Shown: positions 16,067 through 24,683 of the stretch, in pieces | Layout of the letters: each line of letters opens with the position of its first letter | Numbering within the stretch: position 1 is the stretch's first letter | Translations under genes and position numbers: made by a program | Source: a bacterium | Lineage (GTDB): Bacteria > AUK180 | Assembly (NCBI GenBank): GCA_030622125.1 | Contig: JAUXGM010000008.1 | Location: 1-28,731 of the forward strand | Direction of reading: 5' to 3' | DNA: 28,731 nucleotides | The notes under the pieces: model-generated | What the model saw: only the letters and a program-made list of their open reading frames with translations | Database searches by the model: none | Told to the model about the DNA's origin: nothing

Positions 16067-17384
16067 TTACGATCTCCCAAAAAAATCTTCCTCTTTCCTT
16101 ATAATTTTCAAATCTATCAAAGCTCGGACAGCCGGGCGAAAAAAGTATTGTATCACCATCCGTCCCTTTTTCCAATGCAATATCCAATGCTTCTTCAATG
16201 GTAAATTGTCCGGCTACCTTGTCGGAATTCAATTCATTGGTAATATGCCTCGCTGCTTCTCCGACCGTTAATATGAATTTACAATATTTTTCAATAGAAT
16301 CATTTAGAATTGTGAAATCGGATTTTTTTTCATCGGATCCACCAATAATCAAAATGACGGTTTTCTGTGTAAAACTCTCTACCGCTGCCCGTGTAGACTC
16401 AGGTGTTGTTGATTTACTGTCATTGTATATCTTAATATTCCGAATCTTTTTTATAAATTCGGTACGGTAGGAAAGTGGAGTGAAATTCTTTATTGCTTCT
16501 TGAATTTTTGCGAATGCAACATTACATAATAAGCCCATTACACCGGCAGCCATAACATTGTAAACATTGTGATACCCTAAAAGAGATATTAGACTTTTTT
16601 TAAGTTCATATTGCTTATCATTTATACTAAAAAGTATAATATTACTTTCTTTGTTGAAATAGGCCCCCCTATTGTTGTGTTTCTTCATACTGATGAGATG
16701 GTAATTTGATCTATCGCCAATTGAATTATTGATGTTCGCATCATCAATGTTGATTATTTTATATCCGTTTGTAAGCTCGAATATACGGAGTTTTGAGCGG
16801 ATATACTTCTTCATTGTTCCGTATCTATTGAGATGATCCTCTGTAATATTTAAAAGGGCAGCACAATCAAATTCAACCTCCGATGATATATCTATCTGAA
16901 AGCTGCTCATCTCAAGACAGAAAACCTCATAATCTTTTGAGATACCGTTTGTCGGAGATGCTCCAATATTTCCACCGACATAAGTCTTATATTTCTTTTC
17001 AAGAATATCACCCAAAAGCCGAGTTGTAGTGGTTTTACCATTTGTTCCCGTAATGGCAATCCATTTACTGTCTTTAATATTTCTGTATGCAAAATCTATA
17101 TCGGAAATAATTTTTTTTCCGTTTTTCCGTAATTTCTTTACAATATCAATATTTAAGGGTATGCCGGGGGAAAGGATGATCTCTGAACAATCTTTAAAAA
17201 ATTTTAGGGTATTTTTACCTCCCTCTATTTTTATATTATTTTTTTGAAATTGTTCTCTCTGTTTTTTGTCTATTACCTTTTCTTCTTTTTTTTCAGAAAG
17301 AAAAACATTATATCCAAGTTTTCTTGCATTTATAGCACTTTCAACTCCGGTAATGCCTGCTCCTATTATGCCTATATTTTTCAT
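16053..17384 (-). CDS. murD: UDP-N-acetylmuramoylalanine--D-glutamate ligase MurD
   Basis: A 443-residue Mur ligase. The Rossmann-like N-terminus is IGIIGAGITGVESA, LSPGIP lies at 71-76 and the ATP loop is ITGTNGKTTTT at 111-121. Next come EMSSFQI, NITEDHLNRYGT, GYHNVYN, NDSKSTTPEST (usually NDSKATN) and LFSPGCPSFDRFENYKERG, the MurD-specific C-terminal block that binds the D-glutamate site. It adds D-Glu to UDP-MurNAc-L-Ala in the cytoplasm. Its start shares a base with the mraY stop (TAATG), with GAGG directly upstream. Confidence 0.96.
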   Translation of the reverse strand: MKNIGIIGAGITGVESAINARKLGYNVFLSEKKEEKVIDKKQREQFQKNNIKIEGGKNTLKFFKDCSEIILSPGIPLNIDIVKKLRKNGKKIISDIDFAYRNIKDSKWIAITGTNGKTTTTRLLGDILEKKYKTYVGGNIGASPTNGISKDYEVFCLEMSSFQIDISSEVEFDCAALLNITEDHLNRYGTMKKYIRSKLRIFELTNGYKIINIDDANINNSIGDRSNYHLISMKKHNNRGAYFNKESNIILFSINDKQYELKKSLISLLGYHNVYNVMAAGVMGLLCNVAFAKIQEAIKNFTPLSYRTEFIKKIRNIKIYNDSKSTTPESTRAAVESFTQKTVILIIGGSDEKKSDFTILNDSIEKYCKFILTVGEAARHITNELNSDKVAGQFTIEEALDIALEKGTDGDTILFSPGCPSFDRFENYKERGRFFWEIVNEKN

Positions 17385-18463
17385 TACCTCACCTTAATTG
17401 TTACGAAAGCAATAAGCGAAAGAAGGATGGCAATTATCACAAATCGAATCACAATTTTTGATTCCGGAATATTTTTTTTCTCGAAATGATGATGAATAGG
17501 TGCCATTTTAAACATTCGTTTTCCAAATATTTTTAGACTGCTTACTTGAAGAATGACCGACATCGTTTCAAGCATGAATAATCCGCCGATCAGGATTAAA
17601 AGCAGTTCTTGTTTTACCATAATAGCCATCATTCCAATAACAAAACCAAGATGAAGGGAACCTGAATCTCCCATAAATACCTGAGCAGGATAAAAATTAT
17701 ACCACAAAAAACCAAATCCAACCCCCACAAGTGCCCCGCCATATATGGTAATTTCACCGACATTAGTAATAAATGGAATATTTAGATATTCTGCATAGAT
17801 CACATTTCCTGTAAAATAAGCAATCAGCACAAGTGCGGATATACTGACAATTGATAGTGATATTGCAAGTCCGTCAAGTCCGTCGGTCAGATTTACCGAA
17901 TTTGATGTTGAAAGCAGAACAATTACAATAAGAAGGATATAAAATATCCCAAGGTCAGGTGTAAGATGTTTAAAGATCGGAATGAGAAGTTCGGAATTGA
18001 AATCAGGGATTCTGTAAAGCAGTATTCCAATTATTAAAGCTGCTACAAAGAGAAGAGAAAATTTTATTTTACTTGATATCCCATCACCGCTTCTTTTATT
18101 TATTAGTTTCTTGTAATCATCAAAAAAGCCGATGAGAAAGCTCATAGTGCTTCCAAGAAGAAGCAGGAGAATGTATTGATTTGAAAAGTTGCCCCAGAGG
18201 AGAACGGTTATTATTGTAGCAAGAAAGATAAATATTCCTCCCATAGTGGGTGTTCCTTCTTTGCTATTATGTTTTCCATCAAAGTAAACCTTTACTTTAT
18301 CCCCGATATTTTTTTTCTTTAAAAATTTTAACATTCCATTACCGAAGATCAAAAAGATCAAAAATCCCGTTATAAAAGCTCCGCCGGTTCTAATCGTTAT
18401 ATACTTAAATACCCTTAATATTCCGAATTCATTATATAATACCTGATACAAGAAATAAAACAT
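17384..18463 (-). CDS. mraY: Phospho-N-acetylmuramoyl-pentapeptide transferase MraY
   Basis: A 359-residue integral membrane enzyme with about ten transmembrane helices. It transfers phospho-MurNAc-pentapeptide to undecaprenyl phosphate, forming lipid I. Family motifs: GTPTMGGI, GFFDDYKK (paired aspartates), NLTDGLDGLA, GDSGSLHLG (catalytic Asp) and MAPIHHHFEKK, the His-rich loop specific to MraY rather than WecA. GGAGGAG precedes the ATG, which follows the murF stop with no gap. Confidence 0.97.
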   Translation of the reverse strand: MFYFLYQVLYNEFGILRVFKYITIRTGGAFITGFLIFLIFGNGMLKFLKKKNIGDKVKVYFDGKHNSKEGTPTMGGIFIFLATIITVLLWGNFSNQYILLLLLGSTMSFLIGFFDDYKKLINKRSGDGISSKIKFSLLFVAALIIGILLYRIPDFNSELLIPIFKHLTPDLGIFYILLIVIVLLSTSNSVNLTDGLDGLAISLSIVSISALVLIAYFTGNVIYAEYLNIPFITNVGEITIYGGALVGVGFGFLWYNFYPAQVFMGDSGSLHLGFVIGMMAIMVKQELLLILIGGLFMLETMSVILQVSSLKIFGKRMFKMAPIHHHFEKKNIPESKIVIRFVIIAILLSLIAFVTIKVR

Positions 18464-19687
18464 TTAGACTCCTCCCCGCAATAAATTTGCGATCTTATAA
18501 ACCTCTGTTTTGTGAGAACCCTTCAATAAAAGTATATCAAAACTATCAATGTGTCTTTCAAGGTAGCCGTATATTTCGTTCTCATCATTCATTTTTATCC
18601 AATTTTGAGGAATGCTTTCAGCAAACCCGCCTTTTGCTATGACAAGAGAAGGCTTCCCCTTAAAAATAATTTCAAATAACTTTTTTTCATACTCTTTTTC
18701 ATAGATTCCGAGTTCGAGCATTCTTCCTATCACCAATGCTTTTCGCCCTCTTTTTGAAAAAAGATATTCTAAGCTTTTATTAAATGAAGTTGGGTTGGCG
18801 TTGTAAGCGTCATCAATGATTGTTTTTCCCCGCCACTCAAATACCTTCATTCTCTCAGGTTCAAATTGATTCAATGCTTTTAGGGCTACTTCTTTCTCTA
18901 TCTTGAGCATTTCTGAAACGGCAAGGGCAAATCTCACATTGGAGGTGAAATAATTCAACTTTTTCGGTATTTCAATCTCGGAAAGAGACTTATCTGAGAT
19001 AAACGCCGCCTTTTTATAGTTGCGGTATTTTCTGAAAACCTTATCATCCGGTAAAAAAATATTTCCGTTTTTCTCTTTAACAAAATCAATCAGAAAGGAT
19101 TTCTCTTTAAATACCCCTTCTATTGAGCCGAAAAATTCAAGATGAGAAGGACCGATATTTAAACAAACACAAACATCGGGTTCCGATGTAACGGTTTCTT
19201 TTTCTATTTCTCCAAAATGATTACTGCCAAGTTCAATTATGAGGATGTCGGTATTTTCATCCATTGATAGGATCGTTTTTGGTACACCTATGATATTGTT
19301 CTCATTTTTCTCTGTGCAATGAACATTAAATTTTGCATCAACCAATATTTGCCAAAGAATGCTTTTTGTAGTTGTTTTTCCGGTTGAGCCGGTAATTGCA
19401 ATTACCAACGGAGCTACAAGCCTTCTGTATATCAAAGCAACATCACAATAAAATTGAAATGTATCATTCACAAAGTATCCCGCATTCCCTTCAAATTGCT
19501 TGTCACAATAAACATAACTGCAGCCCTTTTTGATTACATCATCAATAAAATTATGTCCGTCATAATTATCACCCTTTAAAGGGATAAAAAGGTCGTTTTT
19601 TTTGGCGATCCTGGAATCGGTAATGATTCTTTTCATTTTTATATTATAGTTGGGAAGTAATTTTTTCACTGCTTTTTCAATTTTCAT
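18464..19687 (-). CDS. murF: UDP-N-acetylmuramoyl-tripeptide--D-alanyl-D-alanine ligase MurF
   Basis: 407 residues, slightly shorter than the usual 450. ITDSR at 22-26 and LKGDNYDGHNFI mark the UDP-binding domain. The ATP loop is AITGSTGKTTTK (98-109), followed by NENNIIGVPKTIL, IELGSNHFGEI and DDAYNANPTS, all characteristic of MurF. LLLKGSHKTEVYKI stands near the C-terminus. It attaches the Ddl product to the tripeptide. The start overlaps murE by 11 bp; the strong GGAGGAGG lies about 15 bp upstream, farther than normal, but no better in-frame start exists. Confidence 0.95.
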   Translation of the reverse strand: MKIEKAVKKLLPNYNIKMKRIITDSRIAKKNDLFIPLKGDNYDGHNFIDDVIKKGCSYVYCDKQFEGNAGYFVNDTFQFYCDVALIYRRLVAPLVIAITGSTGKTTTKSILWQILVDAKFNVHCTEKNENNIIGVPKTILSMDENTDILIIELGSNHFGEIEKETVTSEPDVCVCLNIGPSHLEFFGSIEGVFKEKSFLIDFVKEKNGNIFLPDDKVFRKYRNYKKAAFISDKSLSEIEIPKKLNYFTSNVRFALAVSEMLKIEKEVALKALNQFEPERMKVFEWRGKTIIDDAYNANPTSFNKSLEYLFSKRGRKALVIGRMLELGIYEKEYEKKLFEIIFKGKPSLVIAKGGFAESIPQNWIKMNDENEIYGYLERHIDSFDILLLKGSHKTEVYKIANLLRGGV

Positions 19688-21107
19688 TTAATATTTTTAA
19701 AACCTCCTCCTTATCCGAAAAATGATGCTTTGTATTGCCAATGATCTGATAATCCTCATGCCCTTTCCCTGCAATTACCACAATATCGGAATGCTTATTA
19801 GCCATTTTCATTCCTTTCCTTATTGCATATTCCCTATCCTCAATAACGATAGCGTTTTTTCTATTTTTCAATCCATCTAAAATGTCTTCTATAATTGCGG
19901 TCGGAGCTTCACTACGAGGATTATCGGATGTTACAATAATAGTATCACTGAGCTGTTCGGCAACTGCTCCCATTTTAGGTCGCTTTGTTTTGTCTCTGTC
20001 GCCTCCGGCACCAAATATCGTAATGATCCTATTATGAGGGATCTCTCTTACAGATGACAAAAGATTGTGAAGAGCATCATCGGTATGTGCATAATCAATA
20101 ATTACAATAAAATTCCTGCCTCTCAATACCTCATATCGTCCGGGAACCCCGGCAAGATCTCCAACACCGGCAATTGCATTCTTTATATCAATGCCCAACT
20201 CCACGGCAAGAGCTATTGCACCTAAACTATTATATACTGAAAACTCACCGTTCATTTTAAGGCGAGTCTCGTATATTTTTCTTTTATACTTAAAGGTATA
20301 AAATGAACCGTCTTGACTTAACTTTATTCTTTTAAGTTTAAAATCGCCGTTCTTTCCATAAGTAATCGCTCTATTTATATTATTTTTTTTAACTGCATTT
20401 GTAAGTCTGTTGCAATCACTGTTCATCACGATCTTTGTTTTTTCCTTTATATGATCAAAGATCATCATCTTACTATCAATATAATTTTTAAATGTTTTAT
20501 GAAAATCAAGATGATCCTGCGAGATATTTGTCAGAATAATGCCGTCAAACTTTATTTTAGAGATCCTATTTTCTTTCAAGGCATGTGATGAAACCTCCAT
20601 TATTATATTATCTATCTTGTTTTGATGGCTCACGGCAAAGAGTTTAAAAAGTTCACTTGAAAAAGGGGTTGTATTCAATGATTGAATATTTTTATTTCCT
20701 ATGCGGTTTCCTATTGTTCCGATAATGGAAGTAGATATTTTTTGCCTTTTGAATATTTCTCTTAAAAAATAGGTTGTTGATGTTTTTCCATTTGTTCCCG
20801 TAATTCCGTATATCTTCAATTTATTGATAATTTCTTCATAATAATCGTAGGCAAGATCATTTAAATAATTTATAGGGTCTTTTATCTTTATATATTGAAT
20901 ATTATCTTTTATGCCATTTTCGGTATCCGTTCCAATAACGATCTTTGCCCCTCTTTTCACTGCATCCGCAATAAAATTATGTCCATCCCGAAACTTTCCT
21001 TTCAAAGCAAAGAAAATGGAATCGTTTTTTATATTTTGTGAGTTGATCTCTATACTTGAAGGATATGTATTTAATCCATATTTTTTTAGAAGATCGAACT
21101 TATTCAT
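19677..21107 (-). CDS. murE: UDP-MurNAc-L-alanyl-D-glutamate--2,6-diaminopimelate ligase MurE
   Basis: 476 residues from ATG 21107. The frame stays open back to 21227, but the extra 40 residues lie wholly within ftsI and have no MurE character, while MNKFDLLKKYG is a normal MurE start. Motifs: DGHNFI (41-46), ATP loop GITGTNGKTSTT (101-112), EVSSHAL, DYAHTDDAL, GAGGDRDKTKRP, DNPR at 395-398 and GKGHE at 448-452. DNPR is the signature of enzymes adding meso-diaminopimelate (lysine-adding forms differ here), so Gram-negative-type peptidoglycan is likely. It overlaps ftsI by 8 bp and murF by 11 bp. Confidence 0.95.
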   Translation of the reverse strand: MNKFDLLKKYGLNTYPSSIEINSQNIKNDSIFFALKGKFRDGHNFIADAVKRGAKIVIGTDTENGIKDNIQYIKIKDPINYLNDLAYDYYEEIINKLKIYGITGTNGKTSTTYFLREIFKRQKISTSIIGTIGNRIGNKNIQSLNTTPFSSELFKLFAVSHQNKIDNIIMEVSSHALKENRISKIKFDGIILTNISQDHLDFHKTFKNYIDSKMMIFDHIKEKTKIVMNSDCNRLTNAVKKNNINRAITYGKNGDFKLKRIKLSQDGSFYTFKYKRKIYETRLKMNGEFSVYNSLGAIALAVELGIDIKNAIAGVGDLAGVPGRYEVLRGRNFIVIIDYAHTDDALHNLLSSVREIPHNRIITIFGAGGDRDKTKRPKMGAVAEQLSDTIIVTSDNPRSEAPTAIIEDILDGLKNRKNAIVIEDREYAIRKGMKMANKHSDIVVIAGKGHEDYQIIGNTKHHFSDKEEVLKILNEN

Positions 21108-22863
21108 CTTTTTCTCTTTTATAAGTAAAGGTAACACGGTTAAGTTTATAGTAGAACAATCTCTCGGCAATATCTTTAAAAACAGGTGCAGCAACATCAC
21201 CACCATATATTTTGTATTTTGGCTCATCTATAAATACGCCTATGGTATATTGGGGATCATCAGCAGGGAAATAGCCGACAAAGGAGGCAAGATAGCGTTC
21301 TTCTGAATATTTTTTGGTCTTTCTATCGTATTTATTTGCTGTCCCCGTTTTTCCTGCAAATTGGATATCATTGCTATTTATTTTTTTCGCCGTTCCCTCC
21401 TTTACGACATTTCTCAGTGCGGTTTGAAGAAAATCAATGGTTTTTTTGTTAAATATATTATTGTCGAATATTTCTGTTCTATCTTTCTTTAAAAAAATCG
21501 GTTTTATCAGTTTACCATAAGTGGGTATTGTGTTAAATGCTACAAGGAAATTGATCAATGATGCCGATATTTCATATCCCATACCAAATGAGATCATACT
21601 GTAATTCTTTACCCACCTTCTGTAATCAAGTATCTTTCCTTTTTGATATCCGGATATCGGAATTCCTAATCCTCTCTGTAGATTCAAGATAGCAATAAGA
21701 TATGTGTAGAGTTCTAATTTATCACCTTTTTCCTCGTACACCTGCATTATTTTTGACATACCTATATTTGATGAATGAACAAGTATTTTCTCTAAATTAA
21801 GGGTTTTAAATTTTTCTACATCCTCTATTATCCGAAACTTTTGTCCTGTTTTTATCTTATATTTCCCGTTCTCACAGTAAAATTTACTTCTTTGTGTAAT
21901 GATCGATTTCCCATCTTTATCTCTATAATTAAGAAGATATCCAATGATCATCGGTTTAATAATGGATCCGACCTCATAAAGGGAAGCAATTCCTTTATTC
22001 ATAAATCTTTCATAAGGGTAATCGGAGTAATTGTTGGGATCAAAACCCGGATAATTTACAAATCCGACGATCCGTCCCGTTTGTGATTCCATAATTATTG
22101 CACAACCGGCTTTTGCTCTATATTTATTAACACTTTTTTTTAGATATTTGTATGAAAAATTTTGAATGACAGAATCAATTGTAAGGCTAATATCTTCTCC
22201 ATTCTTCGGTTCAAGTATCCAATTTGATCTTCCCCATTTGCCTTCTCTAATTATGGGCATTGATCCTTTAATATATTCCCCGTCGATACCTTTTAAAGAA
22301 AGATTAAGAAAACTTTCTATGCCATATTTCGGATTTCCTTCTCTATCTATATAGCCGGTAACCGTACCATAAATTTTTGGAAAAGGGTAAAATCGTTTAT
22401 AATGACGAATAACATAGATCTTTCCACGAATATCCGGTATATTTAATTTCGTATCAACTTTATTTATTATATCATGGTAAAGTGTTGTACCAAGTTCATC
22501 CCTTGAAAAGCATATCGCCCCTCTGTTCTCTAATAATCGTTCCATTCTTTTTTTTAAGTTAGCGATCGTTTTTTTACTTTTTTTATACCTTGAAAGTTCA
22601 GTAATAATAATTTTTTCTATGTCAATTATTTCTTTATTACTTAGTTTTCCGGTATAAAAATAAAGATCATTAAGTTCAATGGAAGTAGCAATCAGTCTGC
22701 CCTCACTATCAAGGATATCACCTCTTTTCGCTTTTACTTTTTCAACTTGGATCTTTTTTGAAATATTCTTCGTCCCCACCTGAAGTTTTATAAGTCGGAA
22801 AAAGATAAATAATGAGAATAAAACCATAAAAAATAAGATGGATTTCAGTCTAATATTATTCAT
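21100..22863 (-). CDS. ftsI: Septal peptidoglycan transpeptidase FtsI (class B PBP)
   Basis: 587 residues. One N-terminal membrane anchor (about 8-24) is followed by the PBP dimerisation region with RGDILDSEGRLIATS (47-61). The transpeptidase domain has the Ser-x-x-Lys active site as S300-IIK, SSN at 364-366 and KTGT at 505-508. No PASTA domains are seen. It crosslinks septal peptidoglycan and partners FtsW. Many class B PBPs read GSxxK before the nucleophile, and the same holds here (VGSIIKP). It lies between ftsL and murE, overlapping both by 8 bp. Confidence 0.95.
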   Translation of the reverse strand: MNNIRLKSILFFMVLFSLFIFFRLIKLQVGTKNISKKIQVEKVKAKRGDILDSEGRLIATSIELNDLYFYTGKLSNKEIIDIEKIIITELSRYKKSKKTIANLKKRMERLLENRGAICFSRDELGTTLYHDIINKVDTKLNIPDIRGKIYVIRHYKRFYPFPKIYGTVTGYIDREGNPKYGIESFLNLSLKGIDGEYIKGSMPIIREGKWGRSNWILEPKNGEDISLTIDSVIQNFSYKYLKKSVNKYRAKAGCAIIMESQTGRIVGFVNYPGFDPNNYSDYPYERFMNKGIASLYEVGSIIKPMIIGYLLNYRDKDGKSIITQRSKFYCENGKYKIKTGQKFRIIEDVEKFKTLNLEKILVHSSNIGMSKIMQVYEEKGDKLELYTYLIAILNLQRGLGIPISGYQKGKILDYRRWVKNYSMISFGMGYEISASLINFLVAFNTIPTYGKLIKPIFLKKDRTEIFDNNIFNKKTIDFLQTALRNVVKEGTAKKINSNDIQFAGKTGTANKYDRKTKKYSEERYLASFVGYFPADDPQYTIGVFIDEPKYKIYGGDVAAPVFKDIAERLFYYKLNRVTFTYKREKDE

Positions 22864-23125
22864 TGAAGTCGATATCCTTTTTTTTGCCTACATATCCCAT
22901 ATTAAACGGCGGGTTTGTTATAAGATGTTCTATTTGATCGTAATTACCCATTGTGTAATATTCAAGTCTGAGTTTTTTGCTGTAATTTCTAAGCATTTCA
23001 ATTGTTCGTTCCTTTTTTGATATCTCATAATATTTGATCTTCACATTAACTTGATTGTTTACATAGAAAAAAAGCAGAATTGAAAGCAAAACAAGGATAA
23101 ATGTGAGCAAATTTTTATCTTTCAT
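22856..23125 (-). CDS. ftsL: FtsL-like bitopic division protein
   Basis: 89 residues, assigned by position between rsmH and ftsI and by layout, since FtsL sequences diverge too fast for motif calls. A short cytoplasmic N-terminus (MKDKN) precedes one hydrophobic span (about 6-22), then a helical stretch (VKIKYYEISKKERTIEMLRNYSKKLRLEYYTMG) that could form the coiled coil pairing with FtsB. FtsL would activate FtsW/FtsI through the FtsQLB complex. It starts in the rsmH stop (ATGA) and overlaps ftsI by 8 bp. Confidence 0.8.
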   Translation of the reverse strand: MKDKNLLTFILVLLSILLFFYVNNQVNVKIKYYEISKKERTIEMLRNYSKKLRLEYYTMGNYDQIEHLITNPPFNMGYVGKKKDIDFNE

Positions 23126-23979
23126 AATAGTTTAAATATCCTCATTCGTGCACTTCTTGCCGCTTTATTTTTCTTTACTTCATCCCATTGAGGTTTAAGG
23201 ACATGTTTTGTAAATAGTTCAATTTTGTTTTCCCGTAAGAGTTCTTTGATCCTTGTTTTTATAAGTCTATCTTCACCTGAATGATAGGCAATAAAGATAA
23301 AAAGCGAATTCCTGTTCCCGATCGTTTCTATATGTTGAAGGAATTCCGCTACATCGGAAAGTTCATTATTCACCTCTATCCTCAATGCCTGAAACACCAA
23401 TGTCAGAGGATGTTTTTTTTCATAATTTCTTTTGAAATTCAAACAACTCAATAGGTCCCTTACGGATACAAATATATTCTTTTTTCTCCAATTTATAATT
23501 CTTTCGGCAAGTGTATCACTCTTTTTTATATCTCCATAATCTGTAAATATTCGTATTAGATCATTGTATGAATAATTATTAAGTATAAAAGCGGCATCAA
23601 TTTTTGTATTTTGTGAAAATCGCATATCAAGTTTATCCTCAGAGCGGTTGAATGAAAACCCCCTGTTTTCACTCCTTATATGATACATTGAAAGCCCGAG
23701 ATCAAGTAGGAACACGCCGATATTTTCCCTATAATGGTTTCTAATATTTATGTATGAATCATTATATATCACAACATCACTTCCCACTCTTTTTTGTGCA
23801 ATTTTGATAATATAGTCATCTTTGTCAATGCCGATAAATTTCCAATCTTCAAGATGTGTCCTTAAAAATTCAGTATGACCACCCTCACCAATAGTACAAT
23901 CACAAAAGGTTTTAATAACAGCATATTTTGCGGTATATTCTAAGATCTTTTTTTGCATTACCGGTTTGTGATGTATCAT
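23122..23979 (-). CDS. rsmH: 16S rRNA (cytosine-1402-N4)-methyltransferase RsmH (MraW)
   Basis: 285 residues, a little shorter than the usual 310. It begins MIHHKPVM, then the SAM motif FCDCTIGEGGHTEFL (25-39), LLDLGLSMYHI, NRGFSFNRSEDKLDMRF and HPLTLVFQALRIEVNNEL, each a recognisable RsmH block (consensus LDLGVSSxQ, RGFSFxxDxPLDMRM, FQALRIxVN). AYHSGEDRLIK corresponds to the SFHSLEDRxVK motif, and NKAARSARMR to the conserved SKARSAKLR end. It methylates helix 44 in the ribosomal decoding centre. Its start overlaps the mraZ stop (ATGA). Confidence 0.96.
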   Translation of the reverse strand: MIHHKPVMQKKILEYTAKYAVIKTFCDCTIGEGGHTEFLRTHLEDWKFIGIDKDDYIIKIAQKRVGSDVVIYNDSYINIRNHYRENIGVFLLDLGLSMYHIRSENRGFSFNRSEDKLDMRFSQNTKIDAAFILNNYSYNDLIRIFTDYGDIKKSDTLAERIINWRKKNIFVSVRDLLSCLNFKRNYEKKHPLTLVFQALRIEVNNELSDVAEFLQHIETIGNRNSLFIFIAYHSGEDRLIKTRIKELLRENKIELFTKHVLKPQWDEVKKNKAARSARMRIFKLL

Positions 23980-24446
23980 ATATCATACTTTTCATTTATA
24001 CTTTTTAAAATATTACTTAGATCTTCGGAATCAGGAGAAAGTTCTTCCTCAATCATATTGTTATAATCATTTGGCAGCCATATTTTCATAAAATCACCTT
24101 CACCGGTGATCATTACTTCCCCTTCCAGTCCAAGTCTATTGATCAGCGGTTTCGGTATACGTATCCTACCCTGTTGGTCAAGTTCTATCTCAAAAGAATT
24201 TCCAAAGAAAAAAGTAAATATCTTTTGAGCGTTCACATCAAAAAATTTTAGATTTTCAAGATGATTCTCTATCTTGTCCGAATAGTTCTTGGGAAGCAAA
24301 AAGAGATATTTATATTTTTGTGAAAAACCGGGGAGAATTATCAATTTATCCATACCATTTTCTTTAAGGGTTGTCTTCATTGCGTTTGGCAGCATTATCC
24401 GCCCTTTACTATCAATTGAATAAGAATAGTTGCCTCTAAATTTCAT
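23976..24446 (-). CDS. mraZ: Transcriptional regulator MraZ
   Basis: 156 residues forming two SpoVT-AbrB-like halves, each with a DxxxRxxxP-type motif: DSKGRIMLP at 12-20 and DQQGRIRIP at 90-98. In studied bacteria MraZ forms a ring that binds short repeated boxes in its own promoter and controls the dcw operon. Here three box-like repeats lie upstream of the promoter. It is the first gene of the cluster. AAGGA is 7 bp before the ATG. The tail after residue 130 (EEELSPDSEDLSNILKSINEKYDI) is acidic. Confidence 0.96.
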   Translation of the reverse strand: MKFRGNYSYSIDSKGRIMLPNAMKTTLKENGMDKLIILPGFSQKYKYLFLLPKNYSDKIENHLENLKFFDVNAQKIFTFFFGNSFEIELDQQGRIRIPKPLINRLGLEGEVMITGEGDFMKIWLPNDYNNMIEEELSPDSEDLSNILKSINEKYDI

Positions 24447-24467
24447 AGGAAATTCCTTAAATACTTG

Positions 24468-24485
24468 ACTTTATTAGAATAAAGT
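24468..24485. other. 18-bp perfect palindrome in the mraZ leader
   Basis: ACTTTATTAGAATAAAGT is a perfect inverted repeat (ACTTTATT against AATAAAGT) about 20 bp before the mraZ start codon, inside the predicted 5' leader. It could be a weak RNA hairpin or an operator for a dimeric regulator. It overlaps a second possible rightward promoter (TTGACT 24465-24470, TAAAAT 24488-24493, 17-bp spacing). Confidence 0.5.
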
Positions 24486-24539
24486 TCTAAAATAAAGAGA
24501 AATGAACGAATACACATATTATACCTTACCATTAAAAAG

Positions 24540-24569
24540 ATTATACAACGATATTCGTTTCAAAGTCAA
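24540..24569 (-). promoter_or_regulatory. Sigma-70-type promoter of the dcw operon (PmraZ)
   Basis: On the minus strand TTGACT (24569-24564) and a perfect TATAAT (24545-24540) are separated by 18 bp. Predicted start near 24533, giving a leader of about 87 nt to the mraZ ATG. A second TATAAT at 24523-24518 lacks a matching -35. Confidence 0.8.
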
Positions 24570-24575
24570 GCAATT

Positions 24576-24600
24576 TCCCATTTTTTACCATTTTTTACCA
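24576..24600 (-). promoter_or_regulatory. Three MraZ-box-like repeats upstream of PmraZ
   Basis: Reading the minus strand: TGGTA at 24600-24596, TGGTA at 24590-24586 and TGGGA at 24580-24576, each separated by 5 bp (10-bp period). In E. coli, MraZ binds TGGGN boxes separated by 5 bp, so both motif and spacing match. They lie 6 bp upstream of the -35 of PmraZ and 15 bp from the -35 of the candidate opposite promoter. Confidence 0.7.
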
Positions 24601-24615
24601 CAACCAAACTATATA

Positions 24616-24645
24616 TTGACGAGAAAGTTTTTTATTCACTATATA
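24616..24645 (+). promoter_or_regulatory. Candidate promoter of the rightward operon
   Basis: TTGACG (24616-24621) and TATATA (24640-24645) are separated by 18 bp. The predicted transcript would start near 24652, about 30 nt before the ATG at 24684. The MraZ-like boxes lie between this and PmraZ. Confidence 0.5.
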
Positions 24646-24683
24646 GATACTAAAAATATACCAAAAATTTTAAGGAGGTATTT

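Noticed and set aside
16907-17092. 61-residue minus-strand frame inside murD
   Set aside because: It is in a different frame of a gene with full MurD motifs and has no independent support; the same holds for the other frames opposite or inside the dcw genes.
21108-21227. Longer murE start at ATG 21227
   Set aside because: The extra 40 residues lie entirely inside ftsI and do not resemble MurE; ATG 21107 gives a normal N-terminus and an 8-bp overlap like other genes of the operon.
24576-24600. Tandem TTTTTTACCA units as the start of a CRISPR or satellite array
   Set aside because: Only two full 10-bp units and a variant third, no spacers; the motif and spacing fit MraZ boxes much better.
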